Below are positions 7,134 to 13,982 of a DNA stretch of 14,840 nucleotides, in pieces. Every line of letters starts with the position of its first letter. Positions within the stretch are counted from its first letter, which is position 1. The stretch is from Promethearchaeota archaeon (GTDB lineage Archaea > Asgardarchaeota > Lokiarchaeia > Sigyniarchaeales > SOKP01): assembly GCA_019057355.1 (NCBI GenBank), contig DXJM01000495.1, positions 1 through 14,840 on the forward strand, given 5' to 3'. The translations under genes and the position numbers were made by a program. A model generated the notes under the pieces. The model saw only the letters and a list, made by a program, of their open reading frames with translations. It was not told where the DNA came from and ran no database searches.

Positions 7134-8039
7134 GTGATACAAACGTCTCATCATGTTCCTGTAATACTTGTAAAGAATGTAGAATATACTTATCCGAATA
7201 AAACCATCGCTTTACGAGGTATTAATTTGAAGATAGCCAAGGGAGAATTCATTGCTATAATGGGAAAAAATGGTGCGGGTAAATCTACACTGATTAGAAC
7301 GTTTAACGGGTTAATAAGACCTTCAAAAGGAAATGTCTTTGTTAAAGGAGAAAACGCTCAAAAACATACTATTGCAGAATTATCATCGGTCATTGGCTTA
7401 ATTTTTCAAAATCCTCTCCATCAATTATTTTCTAACACCATAGAGGAGGAAATTAGATTTTCATTAAAAAACTTGAACCTTGATAAGAATGAAATTGAAC
7501 GTAGAATCAATGGCACATTGGAGATATTTAATCTGGAAAAATACAGAAATAGGTCCCCCCTGAATCTCTCTGGTGGTGAAACAAAGAAACTAGCGGCAGC
7601 TTCTATCATGTGTAGGAATCCCGAAATATTGGTATTTGATGAACCAACCTTGGGGCAAGATGCTAAAGAAATAGAATTTTTTATAAATCTGATAAGAAAT
7701 GAACTTAGCAAGGAAAAAACCATCATAGTCATAACACATAACGTAGAATTTGCGATAGAATACATTCCTCGTGTAATACTCATGGCTGATGGAAATATTA
7801 TAGCTGACGGCCCTACCAATGAGGTTCTTACTAAAGAAATGTTAATTAATGAATCTTCTCTGGTATTACCACAAATTTATCAGTTTAATATGGCTCTAAA
7901 CCTTATTGGGATACCTTCACCAAAAAATGTGTATTCAAAAAAACAAATGTTCGATTTTCTAAAGGAATATATGAAAAAAAACCAAGCAATATCAAGGAGG
8001 GTGTTTAATAACGGGATTAGACTTTCTAAATGCTTTTAA
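7134..8039 (+). CDS. ecfA: ECF transporter energy-coupling ATPase, second copy
   Basis: Second ATPase of the ECF module, 301 residues, diverged from the first copy. Walker A GKNGAGKST is at 44-52, Q92 in LIFQNPLHQ, signature LSGGETKKL at 145-153, Walker B ILVFDEP at 165-171 and switch H202 (VITHNVE). ATPase residues appear intact. The start is uncertain: GTG 7134 is the only usual start codon before the ABC domain, two bases after the first ATPase stop, but it also forms part of GGTGAT, which resembles a ribosome-binding element. The last 30 residues are poorly conserved in appearance and run across the strong Shine-Dalgarno and probable true start of ecfT. Together with its neighbours it should power EcfT-mediated uptake at the membrane. 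Confidence 0.9.
   Translation: MIQTSHHVPVILVKNVEYTYPNKTIALRGINLKIAKGEFIAIMGKNGAGKSTLIRTFNGLIRPSKGNVFVKGENAQKHTIAELSSVIGLIFQNPLHQLFSNTIEEEIRFSLKNLNLDKNEIERRINGTLEIFNLEKYRNRSPLNLSGGETKKLAAASIMCRNPEILVFDEPTLGQDAKEIEFFINLIRNELSKEKTIIVITHNVEFAIEYIPRVILMADGNIIADGPTNEVLTKEMLINESSLVLPQIYQFNMALNLIGIPSPKNVYSKKQMFDFLKEYMKKNQAISRRVFNNGIRLSKCF
7994..8003 (+). promoter_or_regulatory. strong Shine-Dalgarno that points to an upstream ecfT start
   Basis: AAGGAGGGTG is the strongest ribosome-binding sequence near ecfT, yet it lies about 40 bases before ATG 8044, too far to serve it. The codon at normal spacing in the ecfT frame is ATA at 8008. This suggests a non-standard start or a sequence error. Confidence 0.5.
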
Positions 8040-8043
8040 ATTC

Positions 8044-8775
8044 ATGAAACAAGATAGTTTTTTACATGAGTTAGATCCAAGAGCAAAATTACTAATGGCA
8101 GTAATCTACACGCTATGTACATTAATTTTTACAGATATAGTTCCATTGTTGATAATTTTATTAAGTTTACTTCCTCTAATTGTAAATGGAAAATTATTCA
8201 AAAAGTGGATTAAAAGCATCAAGGGGTTGTCATTTCTTTTTATAATAATCATTTTTTTAAACACCTTTTTTATATCACTTACCTTTGCGATTGCCATGAT
8301 TATAAGAATCACAATCATGATATCCGCATTTTCATTATTTTTTTTGACCGTGGATCCAAATGATTTAGCTCTCTCCTTAATTTCGATGAAGATACCTTAT
8401 TCTATTGCATTTTCATTTTCATTGGCATTCAGGTTTATTCCAACTATAGCAATTGAAACCGAGAATATTAAAGATGCCCAACAAAGCAGGGGCTATGAAT
8501 TGCAAGCAAGCGGGATCATAAATCAGGTTAAAAATCTCTTTCCATTGTTAGTTCCCTTAATTATTTGTTCTATTAAGAGGGCTTTTAATGTGGCAGAAGC
8601 ACTGGAATCAAGAGCATTTGGAAGTAATAAAAAGCGGACGCATTATTTTACGATAAAGTTTACTTGGAAGGATTGGATTTTTACCTCTTATTTACTATTA
8701 TTATTGATCTTTATGATTTTTATTAGAATAAATCTCAACCTATTTCCTTTTTTAACGTGGAGCATGGATTTATGA
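8044..8775 (+). CDS. ecfT: ECF transporter transmembrane subunit EcfT
   Basis: Membrane scaffold of the ECF importer, linking the two ATPases to an S component. From ATG 8044 it has 243 residues. DSFLHELDPRAKLL (4-17) is the characteristic EcfT opening. Hydrophobic segments lie at about 16-46, 62-80, 82-102, 119-136, 166-177 and 211-228. The cytoplasmic coupling helices carry both Ala/Ser-Arg-Gly/Ala motifs, SRG at 148-150 and SRA at 189-191, which contact the ATPases. EcfT proteins usually have about 10 residues before this opening; the same frame upstream encodes a plausible match (GLDFLNAFKF) but no standard start codon, so the protein may really begin near 8008. Its TGA overlaps the cgi121 ATG. 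Confidence 0.88.
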   Translation: MKQDSFLHELDPRAKLLMAVIYTLCTLIFTDIVPLLIILLSLLPLIVNGKLFKKWIKSIKGLSFLFIIIIFLNTFFISLTFAIAMIIRITIMISAFSLFFLTVDPNDLALSLISMKIPYSIAFSFSLAFRFIPTIAIETENIKDAQQSRGYELQASGIINQVKNLFPLLVPLIICSIKRAFNVAEALESRAFGSNKKRTHYFTIKFTWKDWIFTSYLLLLLIFMIFIRINLNLFPFLTWSMDL

Positions 8776-9464
8776 TTATTAGAAGAATCTTTGTAGAAAG
8801 TAAGTGCTTGCGATATTACGTAGGAATTGGTGGTTATGCGATAAGCTATAGCGATTATCTGAATTCTAATAATCTTACTAATCATGATGATAAGACCATA
8901 CTTGACCATTTTTTTTCTCAACTCGAATCAATAGAGAATCATTTTAAAGGATCAACAATACAAATGTTTAAAGATGATTATTTGATCAATAGAGAGCATC
9001 TATTCTTAGCATGTTATCACGTACAGAAGGCATTTAGCAATAAAACTAATATAGTAAATAGAAAAAATTTAGAATTATTGCTTTATTTATCAGCAGACCG
9101 GCAAATTAAAAATGCAATTAATGCATTTGGAATCGATGTCAAGGATTTAAAAACAAATAACTTGAACTATTGCATAATGTCAACACAGGATAATTTACAT
9201 GAGATTAGCAGGGCTATTTTAAAAAAAATTAATGGCACGGAACTAAATTCTGAATTTAATTTTGAAGATATTAATAAATACAACATGATCAAGGAATTCT
9301 TCCAAGTTAGGGATGCCCAAGTCAATGTACTTATGAATTCATATGATGAATTACATGATTTTGATAATATTGATCTGAGATATAAGTTTAACGCACTTTA
9401 TGAGTTGGTTTGTGAAAAAATGGTTTTATTAAGCTTAGAAAAAATAAAACTTGATCATCTTTGA
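8772..9464 (+). CDS. cgi121: KEOPS subunit Cgi121-like protein
   Basis: Probable Cgi121, the KEOPS subunit that binds the 3' CCA end of tRNA and stimulates Bud32. The diagnostic segment is residues 101-121 (ELLLYLSADRQI, then KNAINAFGI), matching the family pattern E-x-L-x-x-x-S-G/A-x-R-Q-I-x-x-A-I/F-x-x-x-G. The N-terminus MIIRRI also resembles known archaeal Cgi121 starts. At 230 residues it is well above the usual 150 or so; the extra length appears spread over loops before residue 75 and after 150. The start at ATG 8772 overlaps the ecfT stop as ATGA, implying translational coupling; GTG 8757 is an alternative. Its 3' end overlaps the convergent THUMP gene by ten bases. Pcc1 and Sua5 encoded in the same window support the call. 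Confidence 0.72.
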   Translation: MIIRRIFVESKCLRYYVGIGGYAISYSDYLNSNNLTNHDDKTILDHFFSQLESIENHFKGSTIQMFKDDYLINREHLFLACYHVQKAFSNKTNIVNRKNLELLLYLSADRQIKNAINAFGIDVKDLKTNNLNYCIMSTQDNLHEISRAILKKINGTELNSEFNFEDINKYNMIKEFFQVRDAQVNVLMNSYDELHDFDNIDLRYKFNALYELVCEKMVLLSLEKIKLDHL

Positions 9465-9994
9465 TTGAAAGGATTTTTAACTTTTAGAACATCTTGAGAT
9501 TTTAAAAAAGAAATCCCACAAATATTTCCTAATATTTCAAAGCGAATGGTAATATCTGGATTATCGAGATTGACTTTATTATCTATAACATGTGCAATTT
9601 TTTTAATAAAATCTTCTCTTTCTATAAGATCGCTCTTTCGACGTATTAATTTAATTTTAAATGAATCTTCTGGCTGAATAAATTTTTGATGATATTCTTT
9701 TATAAAAGCAATGATGATTTTCATGTTTACCTCACAAATAAAATCAATAGGAATTATTTTGAGGATATATTGAAAAAAACTTGGATCTCGATCCAAGTTT
9801 TTTCTAAGTTTTTGAATTACATCTTTAGGTTCTAATATAGTTAAACCCGAAATCAAGCCTGAATATTCTAAATTTGTAATGATCGGATATTTATCCCCAC
9901 ATATTAACAAGGAGAACCATAATTCTGATCTTGCATGGTTTTCATTGTAGCGCGATGTTGAAACTAACAGGTTAAAATTTCTAATAAATATCAC
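9455..9994 (-). CDS. THUMP-domain (Tan1-like) RNA-binding protein
   Basis: Likely THUMP-domain tRNA-binding protein, about 179 residues, without a fused catalytic domain. The N-terminus FNLLVSTSRYNENHARSELW (8-27 counted from TTG 9997) resembles Tan1/THUMPD1 proteins, which begin with a similar string ending in E-L-W. The region about 80-168 has the alternating pattern of a THUMP domain, including PEDSFKIKLIRRKSDL and ending in the strand ILGNICGISFL. In eukaryotes Tan1 is an adaptor for N4-acetylcytidine formation at C12 of some tRNAs; a similar role here is inference. The start is GTG 9994 or the TTG one codon earlier, within four to seven bases of the sua5 stop, so it is cotranscribed with sua5. 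It is convergent with cgi121 and overlaps it. Confidence 0.72.
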   Translation of the reverse strand: MIFIRNFNLLVSTSRYNENHARSELWFSLLICGDKYPIITNLEYSGLISGLTILEPKDVIQKLRKNLDRDPSFFQYILKIIPIDFICEVNMKIIIAFIKEYHQKFIQPEDSFKIKLIRRKSDLIEREDFIKKIAHVIDNKVNLDNPDITIRFEILGNICGISFLKSQDVLKVKNPFNQR

Positions 9995-9998
9995 CAAG

Positions 9999-10670
9999 TC
10001 ACTCTAAATATTCACTCCCTATCACGTTAGAAATATCTTCCTTGGAAATCTTTCCTATTCGGAGACATTTGACTTTATTTCTCGTACAATCTATTATGGT
10101 GGTAGGAATTTTTGATATCGATTTTCCTGCATCCAATATGAGATCGATATTATTTAAAAAGGTCTTGGCTACGTCTGCACCGCTTATTGATGGATTTTCA
10201 CCAGAATAATTAGCCGATGTTCCTATAATTCCTCCAAACATCCCTCTTGATTTTAAATTTCGTAATATCTCTAAAATTACACGATTTTCAGGAACACGAA
10301 CTCCAATAGTATCCTGAAAAGCGGTCACTTCCATTGGAATAATGCTAGGATTTTTTCTTTTTAAAATCAAGGTTAATTGACCAGGCCAAAAATGTTCAAT
10401 TAATTTTTCAGAGATATCCGTAAATATAGCAATCTTGGATGCTTCTTCACGATCTGATAATAACAATAGAAATCCCTTGTCCATGTCTCTATATTTTATC
10501 TCATATAATCGCCGAATTACCTCTGGATTAAATGGATCTCCACCCAAACCATAGACAGAATTCGTTGGAAATGCGATAATCTTTCCATCAACTATGTAAT
10601 CCACAACGAGATCAATGTAATCCGCTATTTTCTCTTTATTTTTTTCTGAGAATCTTAGTAATAAACCCAT
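9999..10670 (-). CDS. sua5: Sua5/YciO/YrdC family threonylcarbamoyl-AMP synthase
   Basis: Probable L-threonylcarbamoyladenylate synthase (TsaC/Sua5 type). It makes threonylcarbamoyl-AMP from threonine, bicarbonate and ATP, the substrate KEOPS uses for t6A37 in tRNA. From ATG 10670 it has 223 residues, a lone YrdC domain without the C-terminal Sua5 domain. Conserved sites are PTNSVYGLGGD at 35-45, the K-x-R motif in KYRDMDKG at 59-66, WPGQLTLIL at 95-103, VRVPE at 124-128, TSANYSG at 151-157 and TTIIDC at 190-195. An open frame continues 33 codons upstream to 10769 but runs into porB and past the TATA box, so it is not the start. The YciO branch has no proven t6A role, but KEOPS genes nearby favour t6A synthesis. 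Confidence 0.88.
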   Translation of the reverse strand: MGLLLRFSEKNKEKIADYIDLVVDYIVDGKIIAFPTNSVYGLGGDPFNPEVIRRLYEIKYRDMDKGFLLLLSDREEASKIAIFTDISEKLIEHFWPGQLTLILKRKNPSIIPMEVTAFQDTIGVRVPENRVILEILRNLKSRGMFGGIIGTSANYSGENPSISGADVAKTFLNNIDLILDAGKSISKIPTTIIDCTRNKVKCLRIGKISKEDISNVIGSEYLE

Positions 10671-10700
10671 TTGTGTTCCTAATAATATAGTGATGCTAAA

Positions 10701-10710
10701 TATATAAAAA
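10701..10710 (-). promoter_or_regulatory. TATA box of sua5
   Basis: On the minus strand the sequence reads TTTTTATATA, 31-40 bases before the sua5 ATG at 10670, the expected distance for an archaeal promoter with a short leader. It lies between porB and sua5, so sua5 and the THUMP gene likely form their own transcription unit. Confidence 0.5.
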
Positions 10711-10726
10711 GATAAAGATAAAAAAA
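10711..10726 (-). terminator. poly-T tract after porB
   Basis: Immediately after the porB stop the minus strand carries seven Ts followed by further T-rich sequence. This is enough for intrinsic termination in archaea and would separate the por operon from sua5; read-through remains possible. Confidence 0.4.
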
Positions 10727-11665
10727 TTAACTTTCTTGAGCGTGCAATCTGGAAGCAAGCATCTTCCAATCATTATCAATATTTTGCTGTAATTCAATTA
10801 AGCTTTGCTCTGACATTCCAGCAAATCTTTTTTGTCTTGAAAGATAGTCTATTAATGGCTTTCTTTTAGAAGGATCTAATAAAGGATGACTTTTTTTATG
10901 CATTCTCAGTATTCCGTTTTCAATTTCGTATAAAGGCCAAACACCCGTTTTTACGGCTAATCGTGCGATTTCAACCGTATCCTCACTTGGATAATTCCAA
11001 CCTGGAGGACATGGTGCAAGAATGTGGATGTACTTGCATCCTTCAATTGTCTTAGCTTTTTTATATTTCTTATATATATCTAAGGGTTCACTTATCGAAC
11101 ATGTTGCAACATATGGTATTTCGTGTGCAGCCATTATTGCTGGAAGGTTTTTTTTATACCTCTCCTTTCCTAAAGTTGTTGTTGTTGTTTTAGCGCCATG
11201 AGGCGTGCTCGATGAGCGTTGAATGCCGGTATTCATGTATGCTTCATTGTCATAACATGTATAAATTATATTAGAATTGCGTTCAGCAGCACCGCTAAGG
11301 GCTTGGATCCCAATATCCGTGGTTCCACCATCACCCGCAAAAACGAGCGTGGTTATTTTTTCCCAATTTTTTCCTGGAAATCTGTATGCCTTAGCCTTTA
11401 AAGCTTCAGAGATTCCTGTAGCTGCGGAAGCACCTGCCGCGAAAGCCATATTTGTAAATGGAAAGTTTGGTGCGGTTTTAGGCCATAATCCAATTACAAC
11501 ATTCAAGCAAGATGCAGGGGTCACGAGTACGGTATTGGGACCAAGTGCTTTCATGGCCCATCTTAATGCTATTTCTAATCCACATCCCGCACAACATGAA
11601 TTTCCTGGTAGAAACCATTCATTGCATGCAACTTCATCATCTAATGCTTGCTTTATTGTCACCAT
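10727..11665 (-). CDS. porB: 2-oxoacid (pyruvate):ferredoxin oxidoreductase beta subunit
   Basis: Thiamine-diphosphate-binding subunit of the four-subunit 2-oxoacid:ferredoxin oxidoreductase, which converts pyruvate plus CoA reversibly to acetyl-CoA, CO2 and reduced ferredoxin. From ATG 11665 it has 312 residues. The iron-sulfur ligand region has C25-x-x-C28 (CCAGCG), and TPP binding is seen in GDGGTTDIGIQ from 111 with DNEAYMNTG at 139-147; APCPPGW supplies a conserved later cysteine. An open frame continues 24 codons upstream but overlaps porA; ATG 11665 begins one base after the porA stop and has a GGAGG element nearby. It is the last gene of the G-D-A-B operon. Pyruvate is the likeliest substrate, though branched 2-oxoacid (VOR-type) enzymes are similar. 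Confidence 0.9.
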   Translation of the reverse strand: MVTIKQALDDEVACNEWFLPGNSCCAGCGLEIALRWAMKALGPNTVLVTPASCLNVVIGLWPKTAPNFPFTNMAFAAGASAATGISEALKAKAYRFPGKNWEKITTLVFAGDGGTTDIGIQALSGAAERNSNIIYTCYDNEAYMNTGIQRSSSTPHGAKTTTTTLGKERYKKNLPAIMAAHEIPYVATCSISEPLDIYKKYKKAKTIEGCKYIHILAPCPPGWNYPSEDTVEIARLAVKTGVWPLYEIENGILRMHKKSHPLLDPSKRKPLIDYLSRQKRFAGMSEQSLIELQQNIDNDWKMLASRLHAQES

Positions 11666-11666
11666 T

Positions 11667-12926
11667 TTATTTAACCTCCAGTTTTCCATGCCAAAGGGTC
11701 CCATAAAGTAAATCTTTAGGCAATTCTCCAGTTTCATTCATTTTTATTAAAATTTTTAATTGGTCTTTTTGTTGGTCTATGGTCACTTCTCTTCCTCCCA
11801 AGCCACTTATCATGGGTAGGATTTTTGCTGTTTTTTCCGTATTATGGAGTGCTGTTTTTACTTCAGAGCTGATTGGACCTCCTGTTGGGCTTCCAAATGC
11901 GGTACCACGATCCATTACCCCTAATACTTGAACTTTTTTGGCAATTTCAATAATTTCTTCTACAGGGAAGGGCCTAAAGTGCCTTAATTTAACCATTCCG
12001 ATCTTATAGCCCTCTTCCCTGACTTGATCAACGGCCTCTTCCATTTGAAAAGCTAAATCTCCATAAATTAACATTGCCACATCAGCATCATCCATTTTAT
12101 AATTTTGAATCAATCCGTTTCCATAATTTCTCCCAAACATCCTTTCAAATTGTTTTGCAGCGATCATTATTTTTTCCTTGGCTCTCATCATTGTTTCATG
12201 AATTTTCATCCGAAATTCATAATAGAACCCAGAAGGCATTATTAGATTTCCAAACATCATTGGACGTTCGGGATCGATGAAAATATGGGGCCATCCCTTT
12301 TCATCCGGAAGCGGTGGTAAATATTCATCCACAAGAGCCTGTTCCTCAATGATAATGGGTTTTGAAGTGTGGGATAGTATGAATCCCCCGTAAGCCACGA
12401 ATTTAGGTAATAATATGTCATGATCTTCACAAACCTTATATGACATCAATATCTCATCGTATATTTCTTGATGAGTTGCACAAAATGAGGTTATCCAACC
12501 CGTGTCTCTTTGAGATAAAACATCTGTAAAATCCGCCCATATATTCCATGGAGGGGCGGGACCTCTTGAGGCTATTGCCATTACAATAGGTAATCTCGTC
12601 CCTGCAACCCAATGAAGCATTTCGTTCATGTAAAAAAGTCCTTGCCCTGATGTTGCCGTGAATGTTCTCGTTCCTGTCATGCTTGCACCAACCATTGATG
12701 CCATGACGCTGTGTTCACTTTCAACCTTGATATATTGAGTTCCGGGCATTAAACCTTGATCTACAAATTCAGAGAGTTTTTCAACTACCGTCGTCTGGGG
12801 AGTAATGGGGTAGGCACTTATTACCTGAACCCTAGAAGATTTGGCCGCATAGGCTGCGGCTTCATTTCCTTTAATTATTTTATTTTCTTTATTTTGGAGA
12901 AACTCTTTTTTTATATCACTCACCAT
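11667..12926 (-). CDS. porA: 2-oxoacid (pyruvate):ferredoxin oxidoreductase alpha subunit
   Basis: Alpha subunit of the oxidoreductase, 419 residues from ATG 12926. It covers the pyrimidine-binding TPP domain (GNEAAAYAA at 20-28 and the signature YPITPQT at 39-45, then ESEHSVMASMVGASMTGTRTFTATSGQGL in segments over about 70-98) and the transketolase C-terminal-like domain after about 270 (VAMLIYGD, then MVKLRHFRPFPVEEI). SRGPAPPWNIWADFTD and QRDTGW are family strings. The start overlaps porD by 11 bases; ATG 12935 is an equally open alternative, while the in-frame ATG at 12989 lies deep in porD. The tail GTLWHGKLEV is typical. Pyruvate is assumed as substrate from overall resemblance; other 2-oxoacids are not excluded. 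Confidence 0.9.
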   Translation of the reverse strand: MVSDIKKEFLQNKENKIIKGNEAAAYAAKSSRVQVISAYPITPQTTVVEKLSEFVDQGLMPGTQYIKVESEHSVMASMVGASMTGTRTFTATSGQGLFYMNEMLHWVAGTRLPIVMAIASRGPAPPWNIWADFTDVLSQRDTGWITSFCATHQEIYDEILMSYKVCEDHDILLPKFVAYGGFILSHTSKPIIIEEQALVDEYLPPLPDEKGWPHIFIDPERPMMFGNLIMPSGFYYEFRMKIHETMMRAKEKIMIAAKQFERMFGRNYGNGLIQNYKMDDADVAMLIYGDLAFQMEEAVDQVREEGYKIGMVKLRHFRPFPVEEIIEIAKKVQVLGVMDRGTAFGSPTGGPISSEVKTALHNTEKTAKILPMISGLGGREVTIDQQKDQLKILIKMNETGELPKDLLYGTLWHGKLEVK

Positions 12927-13266
12927 TGAGGTCATCCTCTCTTTTAAATTCAATATTTTTTGTCGGACATTCCTTTGCACATATCCCACATCCTTTACAG
13001 TATTGTAAATCTATATCGAACGATCCATCTTCTTTTTTTTTTATCGTACCTTCTGGGCAATACATCCAACAAATTCCACATCTATTACAGCCTTCTTGAT
13101 TAATTATGGGACGAAAAATTCGCCAATCACCGGTAGAACCTATTGATCCCTCGATAGGAAAAGAAATTGGAATTGGAGGTAATTCTTTCCAATTTTTATA
13201 TACTTGAACAAGAGGTCTTTTTTCACGAGATTTATTTATATCTTTCCATTTTTCTGTGTTTGACAT
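12916..13266 (-). CDS. porD: 2-oxoacid (pyruvate):ferredoxin oxidoreductase delta (ferredoxin-like) subunit
   Basis: Ferredoxin-like electron-transfer subunit with two [4Fe-4S] clusters. It has 116 residues. The first cluster uses C60, C63, C66 and C70 (CNRCGICWMYCP); the second uses C90, C93, C96 and C100 (CKGCGICAKECP). The N-terminal 50 residues, with the GSIGSTGDWRIFRP string, are the part that docks on the catalytic subunits in this family. It carries electrons from the TPP centre to soluble ferredoxin. A strong AAGGAGG lies just before the ATG. The ATG shares one base with the porG stop (TAATG), and the gene overlaps porA at its other end, so expression is tightly coupled. Confidence 0.95.
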   Translation of the reverse strand: MSNTEKWKDINKSREKRPLVQVYKNWKELPPIPISFPIEGSIGSTGDWRIFRPIINQEGCNRCGICWMYCPEGTIKKKEDGSFDIDLQYCKGCGICAKECPTKNIEFKREDDLNGE

Positions 13267-13847
13267 TACTTGACCTCCTTCACTTCCTCAAATGCATCTC
13301 TTGCAACAGCCATATTTTTTGCAATTTTGCTTTCTCCAAATACTTTTTTCAACACTTTTTCTATGGTCTCTAGATCATAGTATCCCGTGACCTTTCCAAA
13401 GGCTCCTAACATTGGTATGTTCAATATTGGACCACTTGAATGCATGAATCCTCGTTTGATACAAATTCCTGTGGCATCTACTATAAAAATTCGGATATTG
13501 TTTGGTAATCCATCTCTATTAATAGGAATTGGACTATCAGCTAAAATAGTCACTCCTTCCTTGATGGTTTCTTTGATTCTCGGCATCTCCAATAGCGATG
13601 TATCGAAAATAATCATAAAATCAGGGTTTTTTACACTGTCATAGGTCCTAATTATTTTATGTTTTGATACTTTTGTAAACGCCATTATTGGTGCTCCACG
13701 TCGCTCAGCGCCTATTATTGGAATAGCTATAGCATCTGCAAATCCTTTTTCATAGGCCATTTCCGCTAATAATTGACTTGCTGTAATGGCCGTCTGACCT
13801 CCACGCCCATGAAAAGAGATTTCAATAATCTTTTCTGTTTCTGTCAA
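13266..13847 (-). CDS. porG: 2-oxoacid (pyruvate):ferredoxin oxidoreductase gamma subunit
   Basis: Gamma subunit of the oxidoreductase, involved in CoA binding and assembly of the complex. It has 193 residues, the normal size. Family motifs are HGRGGQ at 13-18, EMAYEKGF around 29-36, and IPIIGAERRGAP at 42-53; the C-terminal half holds GPILNIPMLGAFGKVTGYY. The start is a TTG at 13847 with GCAGGA about ten bases upstream; no ATG or GTG exists before HGRGGQ, so the TTG is the only usual choice. It is the first gene of the operon, downstream of a region rich in inverted repeats that likely holds the promoter. Confidence 0.93.
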   Translation of the reverse strand: MTETEKIIEISFHGRGGQTAITASQLLAEMAYEKGFADAIAIPIIGAERRGAPIMAFTKVSKHKIIRTYDSVKNPDFMIIFDTSLLEMPRIKETIKEGVTILADSPIPINRDGLPNNIRIFIVDATGICIKRGFMHSSGPILNIPMLGAFGKVTGYYDLETIEKVLKKVFGESKIAKNMAVARDAFEEVKEVK

Positions 13848-13892
13848 CTTTTTTCCTGCTTTTATTTTTTAATTTTGAAATAATTTACCCGT

Positions 13893-13935
13893 GCAACCAA
13901 TAAAAAAAAGAAAATATAGATTTTTTATTGGTCGC
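13893..13935. repeat. 12-bp perfect inverted repeat flanking a TATA-like sequence
   Basis: ACCAATAAAAAA at 13896-13907 is perfectly complementary to TTTTTTATTGGT at 13921-13932; two further G/C pairs follow outside a single mismatch (13893-13894 with 13934-13935). The 13-base spacer reads, on the minus strand, as a TATA-like TATATTTT (13911-13918), about 65 bases before the porG start. It may be a two-armed operator around the por promoter, or a hairpin. Confidence 0.6.
13911..13918 (-). promoter_or_regulatory. candidate TATA box of the por operon
   Basis: On the minus strand TATATTTT sits between the arms of the 12-bp inverted repeat. Transcription would start near 13887, leaving a leader of about 40 bases before the TTG of porG. 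Other AT-rich stretches nearer porG (around 13861-13880) are alternatives. Confidence 0.35.
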
Positions 13936-13943
13936 TTTTATAA

Positions 13944-13977
13944 AATTACTACTACGTCTAATGAGAGTAAAGTAATT
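13944..13977. repeat. 7-bp inverted repeat
   Basis: AATTACT at 13944-13950 pairs with AGTAATT at 13971-13977 over a 20-base spacer. Alone it could be chance, but it lies between two longer inverted repeats in the same intergenic region. Confidence 0.35.
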
Positions 13978-13982
13978 GAACC

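Noticed and set aside
10671..10769. 33-codon N-terminal extension of Sua5
   Set aside because: It overlaps the end of porB, crosses a poly-T terminator and the TATA box, and lies outside the YrdC domain.
11277..11711. 144-codon plus-strand frame opposite porB/porA
   Set aside because: It is the antisense reading of the conserved porB coding sequence; the minus strand clearly encodes the TPP-binding subunit.
11666..11737. 24-codon N-terminal extension of PorB
   Set aside because: It overlaps the 3' end of porA; ATG 11665 has a GGAGG element and sits one base after the porA stop.
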